A stretch of DNA of 64,000 nt from an uncultured Clostridiaceae bacterium (GTDB lineage: Bacteria; Bacillota; Clostridia; TANB77; CAG-508): contig CANSJQ010000004.1 of the NCBI GenBank assembly GCA_947647275.1, forward strand, positions 60,827 to 124,826, in the 5' to 3' direction. Position 1 is the first letter of the stretch; each line of letters opens with the position of its first letter. The notes below the pieces were generated by a model, which had not been told where the DNA came from, did not search any database, and saw only the letters and a list, made by a program, of their open reading frames with translations. The translations under genes and the position numbers were made by a program. Below are positions 27,835 through 36,518 of the stretch, piece by piece.

Positions 27835-29197
27835 ATGGCTAAAACAAAAACAGTGTTTGTATGTAATAGCTGTGGATACGAGTCAGCAAAGTGGCTTGGT
27901 AAATGCCCAGCATGTAATGAATGGAATAGCTTTTATGAGGAAAAGTTAGCTAAAGCATCAGATGGAAGTTTTTTAAGTGATAAGAAAACAAAAAGTGCTA
28001 AACCTTCTAAGTTAAATAGTGTTGAAGGCAAAGAGGCTGTTAGAACTTCTACTGGTGTTAGTGAATTAGATAGAGTTTTAGGTGGAGGAATTGTTAAAGG
28101 CTCACTAGTACTACTTCGGTGGCGAGCCTGGTATTGGTAAATCTACTTTAATTCTTCAAATTTGCAACAAAATGAAGGGTGAAGGCAAAGTATTATATGT
28201 TTCAGGAGAGGAATCTGCTGAACAAATTAAAATGCGTGCAGATAGGTTAAATATCAAAAATGATGATATAATGTTTTTAGGGGAAACTGATATTGACCTT
28301 ATTTCACAGGCTATTGAAGAAATGAAACCTAAATTGGTTATTATAGACTCTATTCAAACAATGTATAGTGATGAAATTTCTTCAGCAGCAGGAACAGTTA
28401 GTCAAGTTAGAGAAATTACTGCAAGAATTATGAAAATTTGTAAACAGCAAGCTATTACAACAATTATTATAGGTCATGTAACAAAAGAAGGAAATATAGC
28501 AGGACCAAGAGTTTTAGAACATATGGTAGATACTGTTTTATACTTAGAAGGAGAAAGATATTTTTCATATAGAGTTCTAAGAGGCGTAAAAAATAGGTTT
28601 GGTTCAACAAATGAAATAGGAATGTTTGAAATGAGAAATGAAGGAATGGTAGAAATTTCAAATCCATCATCAATACTCATTTCAGAAAGAGACGATAACC
28701 CAGCAGGCTCTGTTATTGTAGCAAGTATAGAAGGAACAAGACCACTTATGATAGAGCTTCAAGCACTAACTTCTCAAACTGTATTTGGAATGCCAAGAAG
28801 AGCTGCAAATGGTGTAGATTATAATAGACTTACACTTTTAATGGCAGTATTAGAAAAGAAAGCTAAAATGCCACTAGGTTCACAAGATATTTACCTAAAT
28901 GTAGTAAGTGGAATAAAAATTCAGGAGCCAGCAATAGACTTAGGAATAATACTTGCAGTAGCTTCAAGCTTTAAAAATATAAGTATACCAACAGACTTAG
29001 TAGCAATAGGAGAAGTAGGCTTAACAGGAGAAGTAAGAAGCGTAAACATGATAGAAAAAAGATTAAAAGAAGCAGAAAAGTTAGGATTTAAAAAATGTAT
29101 AATACCAGAAAATAACAAAAAACTATTGAAAGATGAGTTTAAATTAGATATAATAGGTGTGAAAAATATAGATGAAGCATTAAGAATACTAAAATAA
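27835..29197 (+). CDS. radA: DNA repair protein RadA; needs one CGG +1 frameshift
   Basis: RecA-like ATPase that promotes branch migration in recombination. The N-terminal zinc finger has C10, C13, C24 and C27. The frame runs to SLVLL (codon 94), then CGG at 28117-28119. Skipping C gives GGEPGIGKSTL, so the shift creates the first residue of the Walker A loop. The KNRFG motif and the Lon-protease-like C-terminal domain follow, open to 29197. The total is 453 residues, the normal RadA size. Zero-frame reading ends 12 codons later without ATPase activity. AAGGAG precedes the ATG. disA lies 132 bp downstream, the known radA-disA arrangement. Confidence 0.96.
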
Positions 29198-29208
29198 TAA
29201 ATATAAAA

Positions 29209-29258
29209 TCCGATTAAGGATATATAGAATAAAAATATATTCTTAATCGGAAAAAAAT
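29209..29258 (+). terminator. Intrinsic terminator after radA
   Basis: TCCGATTAAGGATATAT pairs with ATATATTCTTAATCGGA, with a trailing run of seven A (T run in the opposite sense), so it is stronger on the minus strand. Confidence 0.6.
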
Positions 29259-29266
29259 ACAATAAA

Positions 29267-29316
29267 CTTCCCAAAAGGGACAGATACCCCATTTGGAAAC
29301 GTCCCCAATGGGAACT
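29267..29316. repeat. Family A palindromic repeat, inverted
   Basis: CTTCCCAAAAGGGACAGATA then CCCCATTTGGAAACGTCCCC: reverse complement of the units at 13180 and 23043. It lies 14 bp before the disA start. Confidence 0.8.
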
Positions 29317-29329
29317 TAGGGAGAAAAAT

Positions 29330-30385
29330 ATGATTACTGAAGTTTTAAAACTTATTGCACCTGGAACTCCTATACGCCATGGATTGGAAAATATTTTAAA
29401 AGCTAAAACTGGTGCACTTATTGTTATAGGAGATAGTAAACAAGTTTTAGATATTGTTGATGGTGGTTTTAGCTTAAATATTGATTATACTCCATCTAGG
29501 TTATATGAGCTTGCTAAAATGGATGGTGCTATTATTTTAAGTGCAGATTTAAAAAAGATTTTGTATGCAAATGCTCAACTTATTCCATCTTCAGATATTT
29601 CAACAACTGAAACTGGAACAAGGCATAGAACTGCTGAAAGAACTGCTAAGCAAACAGGCGAAATAGTTATTAGTATTTCTCAAAGAAGAAATATTATAAC
29701 TGTATTTAAAGGTTACGATAGGTATGTATTAGAAGATACAAGTAAAGTTATTTCAAAGGCAAATCAGGCACTTCAAACTGCTGAAAAATATAAAAAAGTA
29801 TTTGATGAAAAACTTAATATATTAAATGAATATGAATTTAATGATATTGTTACTTTGGAAAATGTTATAGTTGCAATTCAAAGAGCTGAAATGGTTATGA
29901 AGATTGCAGATGAAGTTCAAAAGGCTATGGATGAATTAGGAGAAGAAGGTAGACTTTTGGAAATGCAATTAGAAGAACTTATGGGAGGCTTAGAAAAAGA
30001 AGAATTACTAATAATTAAAGATTATATTGCACCAGGTAAAAAAAGAACATCTGAAAATGTATTAAAGGAAATAAAGAGCTTATCACATGAGGAATTAAAT
30101 AACTCTCAAGTAATGGCGAGAATTTTAGGCTATAATGACTTTGATAATTATGATGAAGTTGGAGTTTATACTAGAGGTTATAGGGTACTTAATAAAATAC
30201 CAAGAATGCCAAATAATATAGTAGATAACTTAGTAAAATCTTTTAAATCTTTTCAACATATACTAGTTGCAGATATCCCACAATTAGATGAAGTTGAAGG
30301 TATAGGGGAAGTAAGGGCAAGAACAATAAAACAATCTTTAAGAAGAATGCAAGAACAGTTTGTTTTTGATAATTTAATATCGTAA
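29330..30385 (+). CDS. disA: Diadenylate cyclase DisA
   Basis: Octameric sensor that scans DNA and makes c-di-AMP from two ATP. It has 351 residues. The DAC domain carries DGA at 65-67 and GTRHRTAER from 96, both ATP-contacting motifs. A helical spine follows, and a C-terminal helix-hairpin-helix (LDEVEGIGEVRARTIKQSLRR) binds branched DNA. The ribosome binding site AGGGAG lies next to a family A palindrome. Linked to radA, which it partners at stalled forks. Confidence 0.97.
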   Translation: MITEVLKLIAPGTPIRHGLENILKAKTGALIVIGDSKQVLDIVDGGFSLNIDYTPSRLYELAKMDGAIILSADLKKILYANAQLIPSSDISTTETGTRHRTAERTAKQTGEIVISISQRRNIITVFKGYDRYVLEDTSKVISKANQALQTAEKYKKVFDEKLNILNEYEFNDIVTLENVIVAIQRAEMVMKIADEVQKAMDELGEEGRLLEMQLEELMGGLEKEELLIIKDYIAPGKKRTSENVLKEIKSLSHEELNNSQVMARILGYNDFDNYDEVGVYTRGYRVLNKIPRMPNNIVDNLVKSFKSFQHILVADIPQLDEVEGIGEVRARTIKQSLRRMQEQFVFDNLIS

Positions 30386-30470
30386 AATTGATTTTAATAT
30401 ATACAAACACATAAGGTTACTCTACAAATTTTAATTACTAATTAAAAAAATTGTGTAGTATTAGATTTTG

Positions 30471-30508
30471 ATGTAGAGGGATTAGCAATCGCCTGCACTT
30501 CGTAGGAA
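30471..30508. repeat. GTAGAGGGATTAGCAATCGCC-type repeat
   Basis: Short inverted-repeat element related to those at 6630, 21409 and 31493. Confidence 0.45.
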
Positions 30509-30560
30509 TTGCTTAATGAATAGTGAATAAAGAAGAGTGAATAATATATGCTTCGCATGA

Positions 30561-30595
30561 GTGAAGAGTACAAACTCTTCGAGTTTGAAAGGAAG
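30561..30595 (+). repeat. Repeated leader segment before the cyclophilin gene
   Basis: GTGAAGAGTACAAACTCTTC then GAGTTTGAAAGGAA: the ACAAACTCTTCGAGTTTGA palindrome directly precedes the ribosome binding site. An almost identical segment precedes the dCMP deaminase gene at 31541. Confidence 0.6.
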
Positions 30596-30605
30596 GTAAA
30601 TACAA

Positions 30606-31412
30606 ATGAAAGAAAATAAAATATTAACAATAATTATGATAATTGCAATAATAGCAGTTATAGTAGCAATAGCGTTTTTAGGCTATGGAATATATAAAAA
30701 GGAAACATTTAAACCACAAAAACCAGTAGCAACAATAGAAATAGAAAACTATGGAACTATAAAGATAGAATTATATCCAGACCAAGCACCTAATACAGTT
30801 ACTAATTTTATAAAATTAGCTAATAATGGTTTTTATGATAATTTAACATTTCATAGAACAATACCAGACTTTATGATACAAGGTGGAGATAAATCTGGAA
30901 ATGGAACAGGAGCACCTACTTTAAAAGATTTAGATGAGAACTTATCAAGTAAAAATTATGCAATAGAAGGTGAATTTATTGCAAATAAATACAATAATAC
31001 TCTAAAATTAGAAAGAGGAGTTATAGCAATGGCTCGTTCTGATTATAGTAATATAAATAAAGCTAAAGAAGGGTACAACTCAGCAGGTTCACAATTCTTT
31101 ATTGTACAAAAGGACCAAGATTCTCTAAATGGTATGTATGCAGGTTTTGGAAAAGTAATAGAAGGTATAGAAGTAGTAGATAAAATTGCTAATGTAGAAG
31201 TATTTTATAGAGATAGCGACTTAAAGGAAGGTGAGGAAGCACCAAAGGATGAAAATGGAACACAAATATCTTCAGATACACCAAAAGAAAAACCAGTTAT
31301 AAAAAGCATAAGAGTAGAAACATATGGTGAAAATTATGGAATGCCAGAAACAATAGAACCATTTAACTATTATAATTGGTTAATGAAAAATTACAGTACT
31401 CAAGCACAATAA
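30606..31412 (+). CDS. Membrane-anchored cyclophilin-type peptidyl-prolyl isomerase
   Basis: A 268-residue extracytoplasmic prolyl isomerase. One hydrophobic helix at ~7-28 anchors it, with no lipobox cysteine. The cyclophilin domain starts at ~40: IELYPDQAPNTVTNFIKLA, FYDNLTFHRTIPDFMIQGGD, then GVIAMARS, SAGSQFFIV and FGKVIEGIEVVDKI. The C-terminal ~50 residues are a short polar tail. Likely helps fold exported proteins. A hairpin terminator lies 10 bp after the stop. Confidence 0.93.
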   Translation: MKENKILTIIMIIAIIAVIVAIAFLGYGIYKKETFKPQKPVATIEIENYGTIKIELYPDQAPNTVTNFIKLANNGFYDNLTFHRTIPDFMIQGGDKSGNGTGAPTLKDLDENLSSKNYAIEGEFIANKYNNTLKLERGVIAMARSDYSNINKAKEGYNSAGSQFFIVQKDQDSLNGMYAGFGKVIEGIEVVDKIANVEVFYRDSDLKEGEEAPKDENGTQISSDTPKEKPVIKSIRVETYGENYGMPETIEPFNYYNWLMKNYSTQAQ

Positions 31413-31421
31413 TTAAATAAT

Positions 31422-31470
31422 AAACGGAGGAAGAATGCAAATAAGAAATGTATAAATTCTCCGTTTTTTA
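31422..31470 (+). terminator. Intrinsic terminator after the cyclophilin gene
   Basis: AAACGGAG pairs with CTCCGTTT with an internal loop, then a T run. Confidence 0.7.
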
Positions 31471-31492
31471 TACTATATTAAATTTAAATTGT

Positions 31493-31522
31493 AGGGGCGA
31501 GCATAACTCGTCTGTGCTTAGA
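31493..31522. repeat. GTAGGGGCGAGCATAACTCG-type repeat
   Basis: Small inverted repeat (GGGGCGAG / CTCGTCT), related to 6630, 21409 and 30471. Confidence 0.45.
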
Positions 31523-31540
31523 AGAAAAATCTTAAATTAA

Positions 31541-31575
31541 TAGTGAAGACTACAAACTCTTCGAGTTTGAGAAAG
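31541..31575 (+). repeat. Repeated leader segment before the dCMP deaminase gene
   Basis: GTGAAGACTACAAACTCTTC then GAGTTTGAGAAAGGAA; near copy of 30561-30595. It places the same palindrome next to the ribosome binding site. Confidence 0.6.
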
Positions 31576-31589
31576 GAATGTGATAAAAA

Positions 31590-32099
31590 ATGGAAAATGA
31601 TTTAAGTAAAAAAAGAGAGAATTACATTAACTGGGACGAATATTTTATGGCAGTAGCAAAATTGTCAGCTATGAGAAGCAAAGACCCATCAACACAAGTA
31701 GGAGCTTGTATAGTAAGTAATGATAACAGAATACTGTCAATAGGTTATAATGGAGCGCCAAATGGTTTTGATGATGATAGGTTTCCATGGGCACGTGAAG
31801 GAGAAAACCTAAATACAAAATACCCATATGTATGTCATGCAGAATTGAATGCAATATTAAATTATAGAGGAAGTAAAAAAGATTTAGAAAACTCAAAAAT
31901 ATATGTAGATTTGTTTCCATGTAATGAATGTGCAAAAATAATAATACAAGCAGGAGTAAAGCAAGTAATATATTTATCAGATAAATATAAAGATGAAGAG
32001 AATAATGTAGCTTCAAGAAAACTATTTGATGAATGTGGAGTTAAGTATAGTAAAATTGAGTTAAAAGAAGAAAAAGAGATAAAAATAGATTTAAAATAA
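31590..32099 (+). CDS. dCMP deaminase (ComEB-type)
   Basis: Zinc deaminase that turns dCMP into dUMP for thymidylate synthesis; 169 residues. [13 protein letters not shown] near 32, CHAELNAIL near 82 (zinc-binding His and the catalytic Glu) and [13 protein letters not shown] near 110 (the two zinc cysteines) are intact. The C-terminal tail is polar and variable. The gene stands alone with its own terminator. Confidence 0.94.
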   Translation: MENDLSKKRENYINWDEYFMAVAKLSAMRSKDPSTQVGACIVSNDNRILSIGYNGAPNGFDDDRFPWAREGENLNTKYPYVCHAELNAILNYRGSKKDLENSKIYVDLFPCNECAKIIIQAGVKQVIYLSDKYKDEENNVASRKLFDECGVKYSKIELKEEKEIKIDLK

Positions 32100-32100
32100 A

Positions 32101-32142
32101 AAACAAATTAGCTAGTACATTAGTACCAGCTAATTTGTTTTT
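32101..32142. terminator. Bidirectional terminator
   Basis: AAACAAATTAGCT pairs perfectly with AGCTAATTTGTTT, with A and T runs outside. Shared by convergent genes. Confidence 0.85.
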
Positions 32143-32144
32143 TA

Positions 32145-32450
32145 TTATTGGTCAATATAAGCTTCTAATTCTGCAATTAATATTCTTAACTGTGCTGATG
32201 CTCCAGTTATAAGTATAAAATTACGATTGCTATCAGGGATGTTTTCAATAACAAATTTTACCCGATTATATAATACTTTTGAAGGTAAGTCATATAAAAT
32301 TAAAGAAGATTCAAGAGAACTTAAGATTGACCGTACATATTTACAATTTTCAGCCATATAACGTTCTAAATTCATAATAGTTAATTTAATATTTGCTTTT
32401 TGCATTTTTTTTAAAGTTTCTTGTTCTTGATTTGTAAAATTTTTACCCAT
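32145..32450 (-). CDS. Hypothetical small helical protein, probably acquired
   Basis: A 101-residue all-helical protein of unknown function (ATG with AAGGAGG upstream). Two codons, 40 (32333-32331) and 63 (32264-32262), are in-frame CGG. With a +1 shift at codon 40 the product would stop after 43 residues. Next to an IS remnant and a phosphoesterase gene that also uses in-frame CGG, so this block looks recently acquired. Confidence 0.6.
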   Translation of the reverse strand: MGKNFTNQEQETLKKMQKANIKLTIMNLERYMAENCKYVRSILSSLESSLILYDLPSKVLYNRVKFVIENIPDSNRNFILITGASAQLRILIAELEAYIDQ

Positions 32451-32634
32451 AAGAACCTCCTTTTCATTAAAACTAAATTATTAGTTAAAAAACACAATAT
32501 TTGTAGACATAAATATACCATGTATTTGTGAAAAAGTCAAATATAAAAATTAATAAAATTATAATTAATTATTATAGTTTTACAATAGATATGTCATACC
32601 TAATAAGAAAAATAAAATATTGAAGGAAGTACCA

Positions 32635-32937
32635 GAAAATGATAAAGTTAGTTTAACGACAAATTAACAAATATCAGGAGGTACTTCCTATGGGAAATAG
32701 TATAACACAAAAATTAAAATATAAACAGAGTGTAATTAAATTTTATTACAAATATTAGGAATAAGATTTTATCAATATACAGCAATAGATGAATATACAA
32801 GGATAAGATATTTATGGTTTACAACAGCACATGATACATATGCATCAACAAAGTTTATAGAAAGATTAGTAAAAGTATTTCCATTTAAAAAGGAAAATTG
32901 GAAGAACATATGTGTAAAGTTAAATAGCAGTCATTAA
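32635..32937 (+). pseudogene. Internally deleted DDE (IS481/IS3-like) transposase remnant
   Basis: Begins with a 9-bp inverted repeat pair (GGAAGTACC at 32635, GGTACTTCC at 32680). ATG at 32690 behind CAGGAGG starts MGNSITQKLKYKQSV, a typical helix-turn-helix start, which stops after 22 codons. In another frame FYQYTAIDEYTRIRYLWF and ASTKFIERLVKVFPF follow, matching the rve integrase core around its first Asp. The region between them and the DNG/E part are missing. Non-functional. Confidence 0.7.
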
Positions 32938-33190
32938 GAAAGGTACTTCAAACAGTATAAATATCAATTTAGTGTGACATATGTTTGACAAACCTACAAA
33001 TTAAGCAAAAATGTATTAATTATTTGATTGACATGACAATAATTCTATGTTAGAATCGATTATGTAAAAAAGTAATATATTTGTATATTTTGTAATTAAA
33101 TATACAAAGAAATAGAAAAAAGCTATTTCAAGTAACAATTTCATAACCAGTAATTATAGATAACGAATTCAAAAAATGGAGGGACATATC
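32938..33190. other. Intergenic, IS edge and phosphoesterase leader
   Basis: Contains a degenerate GGTACTTC sequence that may be the other end of the IS remnant, then AT-rich sequence leading to the next ribosome binding site. No gene seen. Confidence 0.4.
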
Positions 33191-35254
33191 ATGAGCAAAC
33201 AGACAAAAAGAAAATTATTAACACCTATCACGAAGAAAAGAGTATCAGATGAGAAGTTAGTAAAGCTGTTAAAAACACGGCAGTATCCATTAAAGGTGTT
33301 ATATGAAATTGGAGTCACAGAATTTCAGATTATACAGCTGAAAAAGCTTAATAACAAAGTTATGTATCAATATGATCCAACATATGATGACTTTGTATAT
33401 TACATTGTAGAAAAAGGTGAAGACCCATTTATATTCTTACCTGAACAAGAAGGTGATAAATTAAAAATTGCTAAGATGGGGGATGTTCACCTTGGAAGTA
33501 CAGAGGTAGATGAAAAAGAGTTAATATCTTTGCTTTCCTATCTGTGGGAAGAAGGATATAGAGTTATTTCTATCTCAGGGGACTTAGTCGATGGATATGG
33601 TGTATATAGAGGTCATATTGAGAACTTATCATGTGCCACCTTAGATATGCAAGCAGACTTAGCAGTTTCTGTATTATCTTTATTTGACTTCGTTTACATT
33701 ATTAATAAGGGAAATCATGATGCTTCTTCTACAAAGAATGCAGGCGTTGATGTTTTAGCAATGATTGAGCAGAAAATGGTAAATAGAGGTAAGAAGTTTG
33801 TTTACCTTAAGAGCTATTCTGGATATATTGTATATAAAGATGTAGCTATTCAAATAATTCATATGGATGGCGGAAATAGTGCGCAAAGTGACACATATGC
33901 AAATCAGAAGCTTATGGACAATCTTTTCAAGACTTCACCTAAATCTGGAAAGTCAAATGTTAACTGTGTGCGGATATTTGATAAAATGATTCCAGTAGTA
34001 AATGTCATAACAGGGCATTATCATACATTAGGAAAATTTACTTATGGAAATGTTGTAGTTGAATCTCCATTAACGGCACAGCATACAACTGACTTTGTAA
34101 ATAGAAGAGGTTTGAAATCGAAAACTGGTGCGAGAGTATCAGAATTAACAATTGATAATCAGAAATGTGTAAGTGAAAAAGGCTCAATTGTTTTTGGTAG
34201 AGATGTAAGCGAAATATATGGAATAGAAGGATTAGAAGCAAAAGAAGTAGGAGTCCCTAAAGTATCTAATCATTCACAAATTTCTGGACAAAACGAAACA
34301 ATAGATTTAGATAAAATTAATAATGCTACGAAGTTACTGCTTAGAAAAGGTTTCTTTCATGAAAATGAAGTAGGAGGAATGACCAAAAAAGATATTAGTT
34401 ACATGAAAAATAAAGGTGGATTAAATGTTTATAAGAATACTGATGGAGTTATAGTATTGCAAGACCAAACTGATAGCACGAATATTATCTATTCAACTAT
34501 TGAACAAAAAGGTATTGTTAAGTATTTGGAAATATCTAATATGCTAATTGGTTCAAACTTCTTTAATGAAGAATCATTAATATATATGTTAGATGCAGCT
34601 AGAGAGCGAAATATAAAGCATATACACATTGGAGGAAACTCAATTTGGGGTATTCCAAAGAAGAACGATGCTGAAAATACAAAGTACTTTAGCGGAGAAC
34701 AGCAAGTAAATGAAATGGTAAGAATTTTGTCAGAGTACCCAGAGTTTCACTATTTTACCATTAATGGAGTTTGTGAAAACTCATTTATAAGGGCTACTCA
34801 TGACGATGTACGATTCAATCCAATGATAATGGCTGAAACTATGATGACTGAAAAAGGTATCCAGTTTACAGCAGTGAACTCAAGTAAATGTGACTTTTTA
34901 ATATATGGAATTGTTTTTAGAATGGTAAATAATAAGAAGGCATTAAGAGCACCATACACTAGAGATTATGATATAGTAAAGGCTCAAAGAAGCCTTATGG
35001 CAAAGCAAGGAAATGTAACTAAAATAAATGGAAGACAATATAATATTGGATCAATTTTCTATGGTTATGTTCCAAGTACATTAGAAACACATTCATGTGG
35101 TATATATGCAACATCAACTGCTGGACCTACAATAGATCCAGACAACTTAAGTAGGGTTATTCAGTCAAACCCCGAATGTGCAATTGTAAATGCTTTAGTA
35201 AATCACGGAGAAATTTTAAGATTTGAAAGAGAAATAATTGCTCCTAATTATTAG
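33191..35254 (+). CDS. Calcineurin-like metallophosphoesterase with a long unknown C-terminal region
   Basis: A 687-residue protein. Residues ~90-330 carry the metallophosphoesterase motifs GDVHLG, GDLVDG, GNHDA, and the GHYHT near 275. The C-terminal ~300 residues have a second folded region that I do not recognise (HIGGNSIWG, VCENSFIRATHDD), possibly a divergent second phosphoesterase-like domain. The first ~60 residues include an HTH-like segment. The ATG at 33191 uses the GGAGG that overlaps an upstream ATG at 33176. Codons 30 (33278-33280) and 261 (33971-33973) are in-frame CGG. Codon use (ATC, CTG, CTT, AAG) differs from neighbours, suggesting phage or plasmid origin. A +1 shift at codon 30 would end the product a few residues later. 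Confidence 0.8.
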   Translation: MSKQTKRKLLTPITKKRVSDEKLVKLLKTRQYPLKVLYEIGVTEFQIIQLKKLNNKVMYQYDPTYDDFVYYIVEKGEDPFIFLPEQEGDKLKIAKMGDVHLGSTEVDEKELISLLSYLWEEGYRVISISGDLVDGYGVYRGHIENLSCATLDMQADLAVSVLSLFDFVYIINKGNHDASSTKNAGVDVLAMIEQKMVNRGKKFVYLKSYSGYIVYKDVAIQIIHMDGGNSAQSDTYANQKLMDNLFKTSPKSGKSNVNCVRIFDKMIPVVNVITGHYHTLGKFTYGNVVVESPLTAQHTTDFVNRRGLKSKTGARVSELTIDNQKCVSEKGSIVFGRDVSEIYGIEGLEAKEVGVPKVSNHSQISGQNETIDLDKINNATKLLLRKGFFHENEVGGMTKKDISYMKNKGGLNVYKNTDGVIVLQDQTDSTNIIYSTIEQKGIVKYLEISNMLIGSNFFNEESLIYMLDAARERNIKHIHIGGNSIWGIPKKNDAENTKYFSGEQQVNEMVRILSEYPEFHYFTINGVCENSFIRATHDDVRFNPMIMAETMMTEKGIQFTAVNSSKCDFLIYGIVFRMVNNKKALRAPYTRDYDIVKAQRSLMAKQGNVTKINGRQYNIGSIFYGYVPSTLETHSCGIYATSTAGPTIDPDNLSRVIQSNPECAIVNALVNHGEILRFEREIIAPNY

Positions 35255-35257
35255 GAT

Positions 35258-35300
35258 AAAAAGAAAAATGCTTTGAAATTAAAGCATTTTTCTTTTTACT
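35258..35300 (+). terminator. Intrinsic terminator after the phosphoesterase gene
   Basis: 17-bp perfect stem AAAAAGAAAAATGCTTT with AAAGCATTTTTCTTTTT, GAAATT loop. Confidence 0.85.
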
Positions 35301-35493
35301 TTTAATATTAAAAATATAACAACTAATTAACAGAAAATATATTGAAAATAACAGTTAATTTGTGTAAAATTTAATAAAATTATAGTTTTAAATTGATATT
35401 TACTAATAAGTTACTTCTAATACTTTTAAATTGTTTTATAATAAATTAATAAACAATGGTTAAAATAATGAAAAACTAAGGAGGAAATATATA

Positions 35494-36402
35494 ATGAATA
35501 AAAAATTTAGAGTAAAAAATGAAGAGTACAAATTTAAAAGAATTGGTGGCATCACCTTAATTTCATTAGTAATAACAATAGTAGTACTAATTATATTAGC
35601 AAGTATAGCAATATATTTAAGTTTAGGAAATAACGGGGTGTTTAATAGAGCAAAAGAAGCAAAAGAATTAACAACCAAACAAGAAGCAACAGACATAATA
35701 AACTTAAAAATAACAACAGCACAAATGAATAAATATGCAGATAAACAAGAAATGCCAACATTAAAAGAACTATCACAAGTATTAAAAGAAGATAATGAAA
35801 TACAATATGTAACTGAGACGAGTAAAATAGCAAAAGCAGAATATGATGTACCAAGCGAAGATCCAACATCAATATATACAAAGTTGAGCAAATATCCATA
35901 TGAATTTGAAATAAATAGTTCATTACAATTAGCAAGTATAGATGGAGTAAAATTGTCTAATTCAAATTCACAAAATATAAATCAGCCAACAGGAGTAAAA
36001 TGGGATATATGGATAAATAATTCTATAACACTAACAGGAAAATATGATATAAAAACAAGTATGTCAGGTCTAAGTATAGCAAAAGATACAGATAATAAAA
36101 TAGATGAATATTTATCATATTCAAATGAAGAGGGGTATACTGTATTAAAGAGTGGTTGGTATTTTATATATGCCAGAGGAATGATTCAATCTGAAAAATC
36201 TGCTGCAGCGGAGACTAGTATTGTTATAAATGATAATGCTATGAAGATGTTAGGTTTATGGGCAACAAATTATTATTGTGACCCTACATTTAACAATTTT
36301 CCGATTTATTTAAAAGAAAATGATAAATTTTATTTTTCTGTAACTTCAAATTATGCAACAGTTATAAAAGATATTGCAATTTATTGTTATCCAATGTTTT
36401 AA
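35494..36402 (+). CDS. Pilin-like protein with a C1q/TNF-like C-terminal region
   Basis: A 302-residue exported protein. GGITLISLVITIVVLIILAS at ~17-37 is the prepilin cleavage/methylation segment. The region to ~155 is helical and nearly identical to the paralogue at 39.6 kb (ELSQVLKEDNEIQYVTETSKIA, PTSIYTKLSKYPYEFEIN). The last ~140 residues differ completely and look like a C1q/TNF-type jelly roll (SGWYFIYARGMIQSEKS, VTSNYATVIKDIAIY). AAGGAGG ribosome binding site. Likely a minor pilin with an exchangeable tip domain (inferred). Confidence 0.8.
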   Translation: MNKKFRVKNEEYKFKRIGGITLISLVITIVVLIILASIAIYLSLGNNGVFNRAKEAKELTTKQEATDIINLKITTAQMNKYADKQEMPTLKELSQVLKEDNEIQYVTETSKIAKAEYDVPSEDPTSIYTKLSKYPYEFEINSSLQLASIDGVKLSNSNSQNINQPTGVKWDIWINNSITLTGKYDIKTSMSGLSIAKDTDNKIDEYLSYSNEEGYTVLKSGWYFIYARGMIQSEKSAAAETSIVINDNAMKMLGLWATNYYCDPTFNNFPIYLKENDKFYFSVTSNYATVIKDIAIYCYPMF

Positions 36403-36518
36403 TATTTTTTTTAAAATACTACAAATTATATATTATTTAATAAATAATTTAATAAAATAAAAATAGTATAAAGGATTATACTATTTTTATTTTATTATTA
36501 GATATTAATACAATAATT

